From positions 37,770,023-37,834,022 of the forward strand of contig NC_023755.2 of the NCBI RefSeq assembly GCF_000499845.2: 64,000 bases of DNA, in the 5' to 3' direction. Under the pieces are notes generated by a model, which was given only the letters and a program-made list of their open reading frames with translations, had not been told where the DNA came from and ran no database searches. Source of the stretch: Phaseolus vulgaris. Its lineage: Eukaryota; Streptophyta; Magnoliopsida; Fabales; Fabaceae. A program made the position numbers and the translations under genes. Positions 32,670 to 43,889 of the stretch are shown piece by piece. Every line of letters begins with the position of its first letter. Position 1 is the stretch's first letter.

Positions 32670-33199
32670 AAATAAGTACTTATAACATCATAATTTAACA
32701 CAAGTAATTTTATATGAAAAAGTTCAACAAAAAAACTTATAATGTCATTCTAATTATTCATTTATCCTAAGTGGTATACATGGTTACAAAATATTTTGAT
32801 CATATCGTCTTTACATACTTCGGTGCTTTCGAATGTAGCGATTGTAGGTCATTGAAAAACTGTGACATCTGAAATATTTTTGAATTAGTCCATAAATAAT
32901 AAAGTTTACATAATATAATTGTGTTCAAGTTACATATGGATATATGTAACTGTAATTTGTTTTTTTATATTTGAAAGCACTAGAAATCACTTCAACAACT
33001 ACATATACCAAAAGTCATTCCAGATTTCAATAGAATTCATTCAAAAACAAATATTCATCAACATTCAGACCTGCCCATAAATTGAAAAGCATGATAGAAT
33101 ATCACACTATTCCCAAATATTCAAAATATCCAAATGTATTTCATTCAATCAGAAAAAACATCTAATAAAAGAAAATTCAAGTCATTACAAAGTTTTTAA

Positions 33200-34822
33200 G
33201 AAGCTACCAGGTGAATTTTGTTGCTCATCATCATTATCTTACATCTGATTCTATTGAGTATTTGGTTGCGGGATATTTGACTGTTAAAAAATATGTTGTG
33301 CAACTGCTGCTGTTTCATGTGGTAGATATTGAATCATAAGATCTTGAAATGATTAAAACCGAGAATTTTTGTGTCGAATATGCTCCTCACTTGTTGATGT
33401 TGTTGTCTAAGTTCAACAATTTCTTCTGAATCAACTTTCTTACTAGAAGATGCTTGTGTTTCTTGTAGGTAGCGATCAACACAGTCGTCCTGACGATCGA
33501 CACATCTAACCTCGTACATTCGTCCCTTGTACCTTCCACCTACAGCTTGTAAGCAACAACTGTTTCTTAATCTTTCCTCCTCGGTAGGATCTAATGAAGT
33601 AGATATCGAGGTAGACGCAAATAATGCTCGAGAGAGTCTACTTTCAAAATCTTCCTATTAAAATGAAAAAAATATTTATTATAATAGTAATTAATGTACA
33701 TAAAAAAAAAATTAACATGTGTCTGCCTCGATCTATCATCTACAAAATCCCTAATGCTCTTTTGTATATGTGTTTGTTGAAACACTTCATTAACATGAAT
33801 CGAGCGGTCAAGCTCCTCTATCTATAAACAAAACATTTTATAAATTAAGAAGGTAATAATTAATCATAGATTAATACAAAATCTTATAGGGAAGTCATAC
33901 CAAACGAATCGCGTGTTCATGCAAGCTAATGGATCCTCCAGTGGGCAGACATCCACCTTTTTCGGACAAACGATTATTTTTAGTTGTATCACATTTGGAT
34001 CGATACACAGGCATGTTCCACTTTTCTAGGAGGTTGTTCCAAACACTATTGCCAATTCATTCTAGTTGCTTACCTTCTTAGTGAACCATTTTAAACATTT
34101 GTAAAAGGGTGTGAGAAGCCTTCGTGTGAAAATTTTTCTTAACTTTTTCCTTATCCTCAACCCTCCATGTGACCTTCCTCTGTAAAACAACAAGAATCAT
34201 CAATCCAAATTGTAAAATATAAACATTTTTAAAGGGAATAAAAAGACCAAGTACCTTAAAACGTTAAAAAAATAGATTATGAGATCAGCCTTTGGGATTG
34301 CCCCCATGTTAGCCATGGCTCACCAAATTGTTGCTTAATGGTGGCAGTGATGACCTTTGATGCAATTTTTTATGGATAAAACCTAAATACCAAAATTGAA
34401 TTTTTTATGGATAAAACCTAAATTGAATTTTATTATATTTTTACCCTCCTCCAATAGGCTGAATCAGAGGGCGATCACCAGTTGAGAGGACCTCCTCCTC
34501 TAAGTTTGGCTGCAAAAGTTGAATGCGTCCCTCCAAGATTTGTATATGGAGATGGTGTGATATCTAGGTTTGGGGTTGATGCATTAGAACCAACACGTGG
34601 AGATGGTGTTGATGCAGTAACATTTGCTATTGTGGGGGTGGATGCAGTAGCATATGCTACTGAAGGGGTAGATCCATGAGTTGAAGATGGAATATGTGTA
34701 CTGGATTGACTGGATGATGGATTTAAGTTGTTTAATCGTGATAACAATTTTATCATATAATGTTTCTTTCCCATTTTTTTGTTGGCACTCGATGATGGTT
34801 GATCAGAACCTCCTAATGACAT
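33200..34822 (-). pseudogene. CACTA TNPA-like gene (Transposase_24 family), broken
   Basis: The frame at 34822-34475 (MSLGGSDQPSSSANKKMGKK..., Ser/Thr/Pro-rich) is like the N terminus of plant Ptta/En/Spm accessory proteins. Further left on the minus strand: KVTWRVEDKEKVKKNF, GNSVWNNLLEKWNMPVYRS and SEKGGCLPTGGSISLHEHAI, which is the conserved core of Transposase_24, then LRQQHQQVRSIF near 33400. Several stops lie between these blocks. Some may be in introns, but in-block stops (for instance before EGKQLE) show decay. Confidence 0.8.
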
Positions 34823-35039
34823 CTATATATATGGCATAAAATGATAATCAAGGTAACATAAGTTTATCAGGGGAGAAAAATATGCATAATATAGTTTATA
34901 AAAAAATTCAAATAAATATGCAGAAATTTAAACACCGAACATAAACCAAGAATATGACATCAGATTAACTAATATAATAAACAGTATGTTAACGACAACA
35001 ATAGATATTATTTGTTAACACTAGATGCTTAAGTCTACT

Positions 35040-35360
35040 TAGAGCTAGAGATGTCAAAGTCATCATCGTATTCATCTTCACTTTCTCCTTCTTTCATTGT
35101 ATTCTCATTCATTTGTTTCTTCATCTATTTGATCTTCAAACGATGATACATTGTTTATGTCCATTTATTCAAGCTCAGCCTCTAAATATTGTAATCCTGG
35201 AACTTGCTCAACTTCAATCACTTCATTAACATGTGACATTTCATCAACTTGATATGACACTTCAACTTCTATATCATCAGTATCGATACAACATCTAGGC
35301 TTCATTTTGATTACAACACACCAGTCATGTTTGTCTTTACATAAAATCATGACATTTTAC
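35040..35360 (-). pseudogene. CACTA TNP2 transposase, C-terminal remnant
   Basis: Minus-strand translation CKDKHDWCVVIKMKPR, EVEVSYQVDEMSHVNEV and EVEQVPGLQYLEAELE is like the C-terminal region of plant TNP2 proteins (DUF4216-type end), followed by an acidic tail. The catalytic part upstream (to the right) is missing, since 35.4-36.8 kb has no related coding sequence. Confidence 0.65.
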
Positions 35361-35399
35361 CAAAAGCACGAAAAGAGAGAAGTTTAATTTGCCTTTATA

Positions 35400-38300
35400 T
35401 AAATTTTGTGAATTTTATATGTTAATCATATTCAGTACTGAAAGGCTAGAACTCAGTCTAATTTCTAGTTAATTTTAAGCCTCTTATGCTTAAAATCATC
35501 ATACAATCTTAAGATTGTAGACAGGATAAAATGATAAAACTATTCCTGATAAAATAACACTATTGCATCTAACATTTTCAAAACTGCAATACAGTAACTG
35601 GAAATAAACAAATTGTCTGAAATGGCTCATGAAACAGTAAATCTAAGTATGAAATGACTCATTTTGAAAATGTAATAAATGATGTAAAAAACCAGTTTGA
35701 GTGTAAGAATTGATGTGAACCTAAAAATGTTCATGCGAACAAAAAATTTCAGCTCAAACTCAAATGAATCTATCAAATTTATCTCAAACTAATTCAGATC
35801 ATGCAATTTTTTTAAATTGGACATCTTATGCAATTTCTTCAAATTATTACAGCATTATGAACTCTTAAATCTAACATTTCAATCAGTACAAAAAGAGGCT
35901 TTGAATTCCACGTAACAGTCCTCCTACAACCTCTAACCTCTAAACAACTCAATCTATACAAAAATAACCATGAAAATGGAACACAAACTCAATCTCCAAG
36001 TCAACATAAGCAAGAACCAACTTAAGCAAAACCAAATATGAAAAAAAAAAAACGAACTAAGGAACTAGTTCTTGCTGAAGTCTTTTGTTTTGCTCAATAA
36101 CAAAATTCCTCTCCTCGGTTACCTTTGAAATGTGAGTTATTTCCTGAAACAAAAAATAAAAGTTCAAAATGAGAACCATTTTTCTTTCATTCATATATCT
36201 CTAAAAAAGTTGTCCAAAGCTCTTCTTTGAGGCAGTTAAGATAACTTCTTCAATAATAATATAATTATTAATGCAAATAAATGACTTGAATCAATCCATT
36301 TCAAACAATTTATTATCACGAGCATTTCCAAATAACATGCCTACATAGGAACCCAAGGAATATTACAGCACCACAAGGCTATCAAAGAAAGATCAAAAGG
36401 TCAAACCAGTGATATAAATAGTAAATCAATGCATAAACATCAAAGCTTAGAAATTTATGCATTTCAAAAACATTTGAAAGGTACTTCCAATATCTCAAAG
36501 TCGTTATCAAAATCTTAAATCAAATCTGCATTCTTCAGCAATCACAATACAAGATCAACTTCATCACTTGCATCACTTTCCTGGTTAAGTCACGCTCAAA
36601 AGACTGGACACTAATATTATACATTAAGTTATAATTTTCAAAATTGCACTATGAATTTGGCAAGTCCAAATACTTAGACTAGATTCAGATGAAAAGCCAT
36701 CACAAAACGCCAAAACACGCTAATTCAGCTAATAACCAACAATGAAAAAACACTTCTTACGTTAAATTATCGAACTATGAACAGCTGCATTTTGTGGGAA
36801 GAACTAGTGAGTGACGCCAAATTAGCCAAAAATCAGTAAACACAATATATACAGAGGAGGAACTAGTCCCAACCCTTTTACAAGAAAAGAAAAGCTAAGC
36901 AGTGCATAATTTGATTATTGATGAGCCCTTACACTACTTAACAAACCAAACCCAATAGCTTCCCTAAGATAGATGGAGCAGAGCTACAGTACAGGATAGA
37001 AGCTGTTGTGGAATACTGCAAATGACAGCAGGCTCACAACTCTGTTATGTACATACCCTTGCTGCATAATTATGCAACATCTTAAACCATCTTATGCACC
37101 CCCTCATGTGCATCAAAACGTGATCCCTGCTACACAACCATCAGAACTTCTTCTCCCATTCTTCCAGCATCCTCCACACAATCTACAACCCTCCTTTAGT
37201 TGGCTTCCACACATGCCAACTGTTTGCATCCATCATGTACACATCTATTTCCTACTAGTCTTTGCCTAGTACAGCATGCTTAACCGGATCATGGCCTCAC
37301 TTAGTCATCATAGATACAACAATTAAAGGTACCCAAGAATCCCCCACGCTCCCGTCAGAGCATTAACTACTCCCTTCAACTATTGACCTTGTGCAACGGT
37401 AGCTCCCATATTCCCAGCATATCACTGAACCCAGCACACCGATGACAGAACCCCCTCCTTATCATTGCTATAGTACATAACCATCTGCTTTGTTCTCCAC
37501 ATAAGGCTCTCCTTGGTTCTACCCCTCCCATTACAGATAACTCTTGATACACTGAATAGGATTTAAGTGTCAGTCTGAATGGTGCATTAATTAATAGTAT
37601 CACCTTCACATGACACATGCAGACCACGTAATGTCTTGTGAAAAAAAATCCCCACATCCAAAACCAGGAATCTTGTATTTATTGACTATTTTATTACCGC
37701 AACTATAGTTCTTTATCTGGCACCTACCCAGTTCTAATTTCTGAATATGGTTAAAGAATGCCCATCAACTAATTACTAGACTGGGTAAGATATTGTGTTT
37801 TAAATAAGATAAAAGCACCTATCCTGATGCAATGCATACTAAAAAGGGATGAGAATAACAAGTTTAAGATTAAAATAGCGATTCTAACACTCACCTTCTA
37901 TTTGTTTCTCCTATACTTATTTGGGCACCCTAAGGAAGGATATTTTTACAACCCCTTTAACAAGTGTTCCTTCTCGAAGATATACTTTTTTTACCGCTTA
38001 TCATTTATATACCAGGGATTTCAAAAGACAAAGAGAATAATCAGAACCAAAAACTCCATTCACTATTGAAACTAAGAAATAAGAAAGGAAACAGAGAGAT
38101 TTGCATATTGACCCAAACTCCTCCACCTCCTACCAAGAATCCTCAGTAACTATCAATTTGAAAGATTGAACCGATTAGGGTTCCTCAATTTAACATCTAC
38201 ACTTTCCAAGCAAATCTTAGTACATTCACGGTGTAAGCAAAGAAGAAAAAATGGGTGCAGCAGCAAGAAATGGGAGCACGGGACATGAAGAAATGCACAA

Positions 38301-38735
38301 GGGATAAATATTGCTAAAATATTTATATTCACTAATTGAGATAAATATTTCTAAAATACCTGAACATGATGTTCCACACTCCTTCACCTCCAATCTCACT
38401 AAAACTTTCGTTGCCAAATCTTTCACCTTCGAATTTGACAATGGTGGTCGCAAACCCTAAGGTTGCGAATGGAGCTGGAACAAAGACCGAATGGAACTGG
38501 AACAAAGACTGAATGGAGCTGGAAGAAATGCGTGATTTGGGAATGAGGATTATTGCGGGGTTTGACAACTGGTTTCGATTTCTTAAAGATAGACGAAATT
38601 TGGACAATGGGTTTCAATTGCCTTTGAGGAATTTCAATTTCTTGCTTCCAAATTGTAGGTTTTCAGTTTGTGGGAGATTTTCTGAGTTTGTGGGTTGCCA
38701 AAATTACATACTCTAGAAGCACTTAATTTTGCAAT
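35400..38735. other. CACTA interior without recognised coding sequence
   Basis: 35.4-36.8 kb is AT-rich with no frames of note. 36.78-37.66 kb has more G+C and longer open frames on both strands but no motif I recognise. 38.22-38.72 kb includes a short direct repeat (GAATGGARCTGGAACAAAGA, three times near 38468-38520). These could be captured host fragments. Confidence 0.4.
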
Positions 38736-39326
38736 ACTTTTAACTGTATGTACCTGTTTCCAATTATTTAAATACTATATGTAATATAATAACGGGTAAA
38801 ATTTGTATCTAAAAATTTTATTTTTTCTAATTAAATATTTAATATAATACATAGGGATAAAAATTGTATGTAAATATTTTAGTTTTTTAATTAAATATTT
38901 AATAAATTATATATAGATATCATCTGTATGTAATTATTTTTGTTTTTATAATTAAATATTTAATACGGTATATACACATATAATTTATATATAAATATTT
39001 TAAATTTTTAATTAAATATTTAATAAATTATATATAGATATAATCTAATTATTTTTATTTCATAACATCAAAGTTACATATAGATTATACTATGTAATCT
39101 TCTTTGTTTTACATATGAAAACATTTATATATAATAACTATTTATATATCGAATTAAATTTGTATGTAAATATATGTATAAAACCTTCAATTTATCCAAT
39201 TTGTATCATATATAATAATGAGTATATAAATGAATAATGTCTTGTAGTATTAGAGACATATATCCTGACCAGAATATTTATAATTATTATATTTGTTAAA
39301 CTGTGTTTAAAAAAAATATCAATCTA

Positions 39327-39331
<5 letters not shown>

Positions 39332-39359
<28 letters not shown>
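39332..39359. repeat. (TA)14 microsatellite
   Basis: Uninterrupted alternating TA, just upstream of the unit 5 flank. In unit 4 the same place has a short ATATTTTTATATCTATATT. Confidence 0.95.
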
Positions 39360-39981
39360 TCTTTCTTTGACAAACATTTTCAGGCTTACCTACAATAATC
39401 TAGCTGCTAACTTACCAAGTGAGTTATGCAGTTAATTCTGTACAATAAGTAGACAAAATTATATAATTACAAACCAATACATGTCTAAGCATCAATTAAA
39501 AAATTACAATCCAAAGAGTTGGTTAAAAATTGTCAAATAGCTCAAAGACCAACCAAGAAATTTAACCTAAATTAAATTTAATAATTTTAATTACCCATTA
39601 TCTAATTATTTGTTTTTATTTTATCATCAAAATTAGTTAATATCATGCACGTTATATCCATATAATAATATAAAACTATAAAATATTAAAACTGAAATAC
39701 ATAGCCTTTAACTCTATAAATTTTAAAAAATATGTTAGTAATTTGACAATAATTTTTTTATATTTCTTATGTATGAACTCAGTATTCTCATTTTAACTTC
39801 TGAGTTTAGTTTTACCACTAATCTTAAAGTTAATCAATTTACGAATATTATAAATTTGATTTGGAATAAATAACAAAAATTATAAACATATTATGTTTTT
39901 GAAGGAGGAAAGATATTTGTACATAACCATTCTCTTCCATAAAAACACAAAGTGTTGATCCTCAACGATGCGTTTTCTTTG

Positions 39982-40088
39982 GGTTATTGTGTGGCTGATG
40001 ACCCAGAACCAATTGTTAAAGCGATCACCACGCACCATTAGTCTCACAAACAATATCAACCTATTTCTCACTACGCATATAAATACAC
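39982..40088 (+). promoter_or_regulatory. Conserved upstream block, gene copy 5
   Basis: The element is ACCAATTGTTA at 40008-40018 (AC core and CCGTTA both altered); TATAAATA at 40078-40085. Shares GATCCTCAACGATGCG with copy 4. Confidence 0.7.
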
Positions 40089-40166
40089 CCTTTAGCAAAT
40101 CAATTAAGCAAAATAAAAAAGGAATAAAACACAAGCTTTTCAAATAAATTCCTAAGAATAAAAAAC

Positions 40167-40551
40167 ATGAACATGAAGTTGGTTGTTGTGGTGGTGTGCC
40201 TTGCCGTGTGCATTGGAGCGACCTGGGGCAAAAGTCATGACAGCGCCAAAGCCAATGAAGAGAAGACCAAGGAAGCTTCCACTCAAACGGTCAACGCTGC
40301 CAAGGACTCCGCCGCGTCAAGTGCCAAGTCTGACAAGGACGCCGCTGCACCCGCTGTTGATGCCGCCGCTCCCGGAGCTAGCACCGAAGAGTCTGAGACT
40401 TTTGGTCAGTGGGCTTACGAGAAATTTACCAGGTAATCTTCTCTCTCATGCTTTATAGTTTCGACATTCATCTGTGTTTATTTGCTTACTGACGAGAGTT
40501 TACAATTGTTGTGACAGTGGTTTGGGGTTGAGAACTACCAATAAAGAGTAG
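40167..40551 (+). CDS. Small secreted protein, family copy 5
   Basis: As in copy 4 the ancestral ATG is ATA (40158-40160), so the start is 40167 (MNMK). Exon 1 (40167-40432): signal peptide KLVVVVVCLAVCIGATWG, KSHDSAKANEEKTKEAST, QTVNAAKDSAASSAKSDKD, an Ala/Pro/Asp stretch and ESETFGQWAYEKFT. The donor is the best of the family (CAG|GTAATC); intron 40433-40517 is 85 nt. Exon 2 differs from the other copies from its fourth base and reads S-GLGLRTTNKE before TAG at 40549-40551 (99 aa in all). The joined EKFTSGLGL resembles the WAKEKxxEGLGL ending of some LEA-type proteins, so this may be the ancestral exon 2. An AATAAA lies inside the last codons (40540). Confidence 0.75.
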
Positions 40552-40559
40552 GAGAAAGA

Positions 40560-42580
40560 GGATGCAAAGGTGACAAGTAATAGGTTATGAAGAACTTCTA
40601 TAAACGACCACATCAAATTCAGAATGGTGGTTAATTATTGTTAGCGTATTGAACCAACGTAGCTAAAGTAGTACTCTTTCAATTTTGGTTTTATTCAGTA
40701 ACGACATTTAACCGTCATTCTGAACAATGGTAGTTTTGGACGCAGGCAAGCGAATATAACCGAAAGCAACTTATATCACATTTATCCCTTCAAATAATTT
40801 TCAAAAGCTTCTCTCACTTGACCTCTAAACCATAAATCATGGATGCACCACCTTTCATACATTCTTTTATATCAAGTTCTACTTATAAATTTAAGAGTGT
40901 TTATATGGTGATATCATATATTTATTTAGTTGTTGATTTTCAATTGGACTATTCAAAACCCAAAGATGTATTAAAAATTATACAACATTCAAGCAATTTC
41001 AAAACAAAAATTATAACTTTGAGAGATTTTATTAAATAAACCATATAAGGATTAAGGGAAAAATCAGTTACAGAATAGAAAATTAGATAAAAAAAATTCA
41101 GTTAATTTCCATTGATATAAAAAATCAGTATATATGTAATTTAAAAATTAAAGATATGATAATTCATAACCCTCCACTGCCAAGAGCAGAAAGTTATCGC
41201 TAACCAGCCCAATTTATTATAACAATTATAACTGAAGAAAAAAAATATTTTTTCATTAAAATAAAGCAATTTTAAAATTACATTATCTTAATTGTAAATT
41301 TGTCTTTTTTACAGTAGAATTATTAAAATAACATTTTTTATAGATTAATTATCATTATTGTTTCCTTCGAAACTTTATAGATAGAGTCATAATACATTAA
41401 TAACATATTTTTTTATCTTTATTTCCTACAACTTCTAATATTATTATTTTAATCCTTTTTTATATTATTTAATTATAAATTCATTTTTTATTATATATCT
41501 TCTAATAAAATTATTATACTAGAAATTGTATACAATTCTTTGAATGGTGAAAAAGTATAATTTTTCGACTTTACATATATAAAAAAAAACAATTTGCTCT
41601 TTTTCCTTACAGTTAACATAAGACATAAAAAACCAAACAACTCACTCTATTCATTATTGTGAACAAAATAAGTACCAGACTTACTTTATCTTCCCAATTT
41701 CAATGACTAACATGGGGTAAAGTCTTTCCTTTCTCACTTGCCCTGTAACTCACCCTGTTATCAACAACCATCTTCACTTTATACATATAAATAAAAATTT
41801 CAATTTCTTTTTGCACCCCTGTTTCACTTAGCGCACCGTCTAACCCATTGTCCAAACAACAACAAAAATCTGGGCCCATTCCGCTTACCCTTTTACTCGA
41901 TGCATACCTCTTTTACCGTCTCACTCCCTCTTCTTTTAAAAAAAATTGGGCCCATTTCTCTGGTCCAGTAGTATTTTACTTGCTGCACCCCTCTTTTACC
42001 TACGCAACCCTTCTCATTCAAAGCTTCTCATTTTTGTTATTTTTTTTTAAATTTTATAAAAATAAAGAAATAGAATCTTACAAAATATAAAAGCCAATTT
42101 TTTTAATAAAGAAATAGTTTTGACATTAAAAAATCCTAAAAATATAAAACTTTAAAAAATTAACATCAATAAATAATTTTTTTTAATTTAGAACTACACA
42201 AACCCTGATTTTCCATTGTGAATGGAAATATGCAGGACCAAGGTTAATCCTTATCGGGTCCAAATAAAAAAATTTCAAAATATTTTCTTTATTTTTGCAT
42301 ATATTTGTGTTTCTTTGTTTTGGAAAAATAAAATGTTCTAAGCAACATTCAATTAAATGTATCGTTTTTTTTTATGAATGTTATACCGTGTGTTAATACC
42401 TTTCCTATAGGTAATTGACTTCTAGACCCTAATCCAGTTTCGCAGACCATCATTTTTTAGTTTTTTTTTTTTAGTTTTTCATAATAAACTATGGTGGCGG
42501 CTCTATCTTTGTTTTTTTCGAAAATAATTAAATGTTGTGTCGTTCCTTCGTGATCCAAAGTTGCGACAAATGGATGCAAA
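40560..42580. other. AT-rich sequence, no gene
   Basis: Unit 5 similarity ends within exon 2 (about 40520). After that, only low-complexity AT sequence and a C/T-rich stretch at 41.82-42.02 kb with repeated GGGCCCATT / CTCTTTTACC motifs. A weak CACTA-like pair (AACGACATTTAACCGTCATT) is at 40.70 kb. Confidence 0.5.
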
Positions 42581-42584
42581 TCTC

Positions 42585-42890
42585 ACTTTACAAGCTGATT
42601 TTGTAAGGTTGAGTAAAAATTAAAGTCCATTTCTTAAGAATATATCAGAATCATTTAGAATTTATCTTAGCAAGAGTCATTTGGTCTATCAAGCAACTCA
42701 TTATCGGACTGCTATCGAATCATCCATAAATATATAATTTCACGTACGAGTTTACTAACCTCAGCATGAGGGAGTGGTGTTGAAGATCTCACATCGATTA
42801 GATATAATGTGAATTCGTAATATATAAGTGGGTGCAAACCGATTTTGTAAGGTTGAGTTACGCTTAAAATTTACTTCTTTAAGAGTCATA
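42585..42890 (+). repeat. Diverged 'ATCTCACATCGATTAG' LTR-family remnant
   Basis: From GGACTGCTATCGAATC through TGAGGGAGTGGTGTTGAAGA to AAGTGGGTGCAAACCGATTT the sequence follows the LTR fragment at 26938-27182 in opposite orientation. A second partial copy (GCTGATTTTGTAAGGTTGAG) precedes it at 42.59 kb. Confidence 0.75.
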
Positions 42891-43889
42891 TCTTCTCCAC
42901 ACGAGATCTGTGACTATCATCACGACTTCTCTTCTCTTAGTTGCAACCCTCCAAAGATATAACCATATTGTTTTTCTCACTCACTGTTAAATATACTTTT
43001 GTCCATTTTTTTATAATTGTTAGTTTAGACCAGTTTAATATGCGCAGGTTAGGTTTTTTTTATTTCTGTTTATATATATATTACTCAATATTTTTTCTTT
43101 TGCATTTGTTTGTTTCTCTTTGGATACCTTTTTTTTCAGTTCTTTACTCATCTCCTTTATCGTTGAAGGAACTTTGATATGGCATTAGTTTTTTTAAACA
43201 CCTTCAACATATTTTTTATTTATTTTCTCTTCTTCTTGCGTTTATTATGGTTGTTACTACGAAAAACTGATATGGTTCTCAATTTAGATTTATTCACATG
43301 ATCTTCTCTTCATTCATCATGTTGATCATCACAGTCAAATTCTTGTGTTCACAGTTCTAAATGGTGACAACTTTGGTTTTTAAAGATGTGTTTTTGCTAT
43401 TGCACTTCAGAGAACAAGATGAAATTGTTTGATGGTTCAACTAAACTTTCTTTATCGAAAAGAAATGATGGCATCATGAGATGTTGCCTTCTCAATTCTA
43501 TTAACAAGTATATTGTGATCTTGTGTGGAGATTTAAACTCGAGATATAGACAACAATAATGGGTCTTAAGTTTTCCAATTGAAGGAAACAATCTTTTCTT
43601 GCCATCAAGGATTGCCTGTCAATATTTTACCATGATCAATAGTCATTGGGAAAAATTGAGTGATTTCCAACCACCTCACTCTTGTGCATGTGAGGAAGTG
43701 AAGCCTTTGCTTGAGTGTACCTTCATTTTGAGCATATGATATCTTTTTTAAAGGATTTAAATGAAAACTATTTCTAGATCAGTGGTCAAATTTTGATAAT
43801 GGATCTTATTCCTCCAATAAGTCGAGTTTTTCTCTCGTGGTTTAGGAAGAAAAAAGATAGAAAGTTGATATTTTTTTTATTAGTAATAA

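Larger units (their letters stand above)
32904..39249 (-). mobile_element. Truncated CACTA (En/Spm) element with transposase remnants
   Basis: Unit sequence stops at 32903 (CATAAATAATAAA) and CACTA-internal sequence with TTACATATGGATATATGTAA begins. Minus-strand genes for a TNP2 C-terminus (35.0-35.4) and a TNPA-like protein (33.2-34.8) follow the usual CACTA order. Subterminal repeats (TATGTAAATATTTTA-type) run from 38.74 to 39.25 kb and end ATGTCTTGTAGTA, a degenerate terminus of the same family as 32669. Left terminus missing. It separates units 4 and 5. Confidence 0.75.

Noticed and set aside
34482..34679. Plus-strand 65-codon frame
   Set aside because: Antisense shadow of the Ser/Thr-rich N terminus of the CACTA TNPA-like gene.
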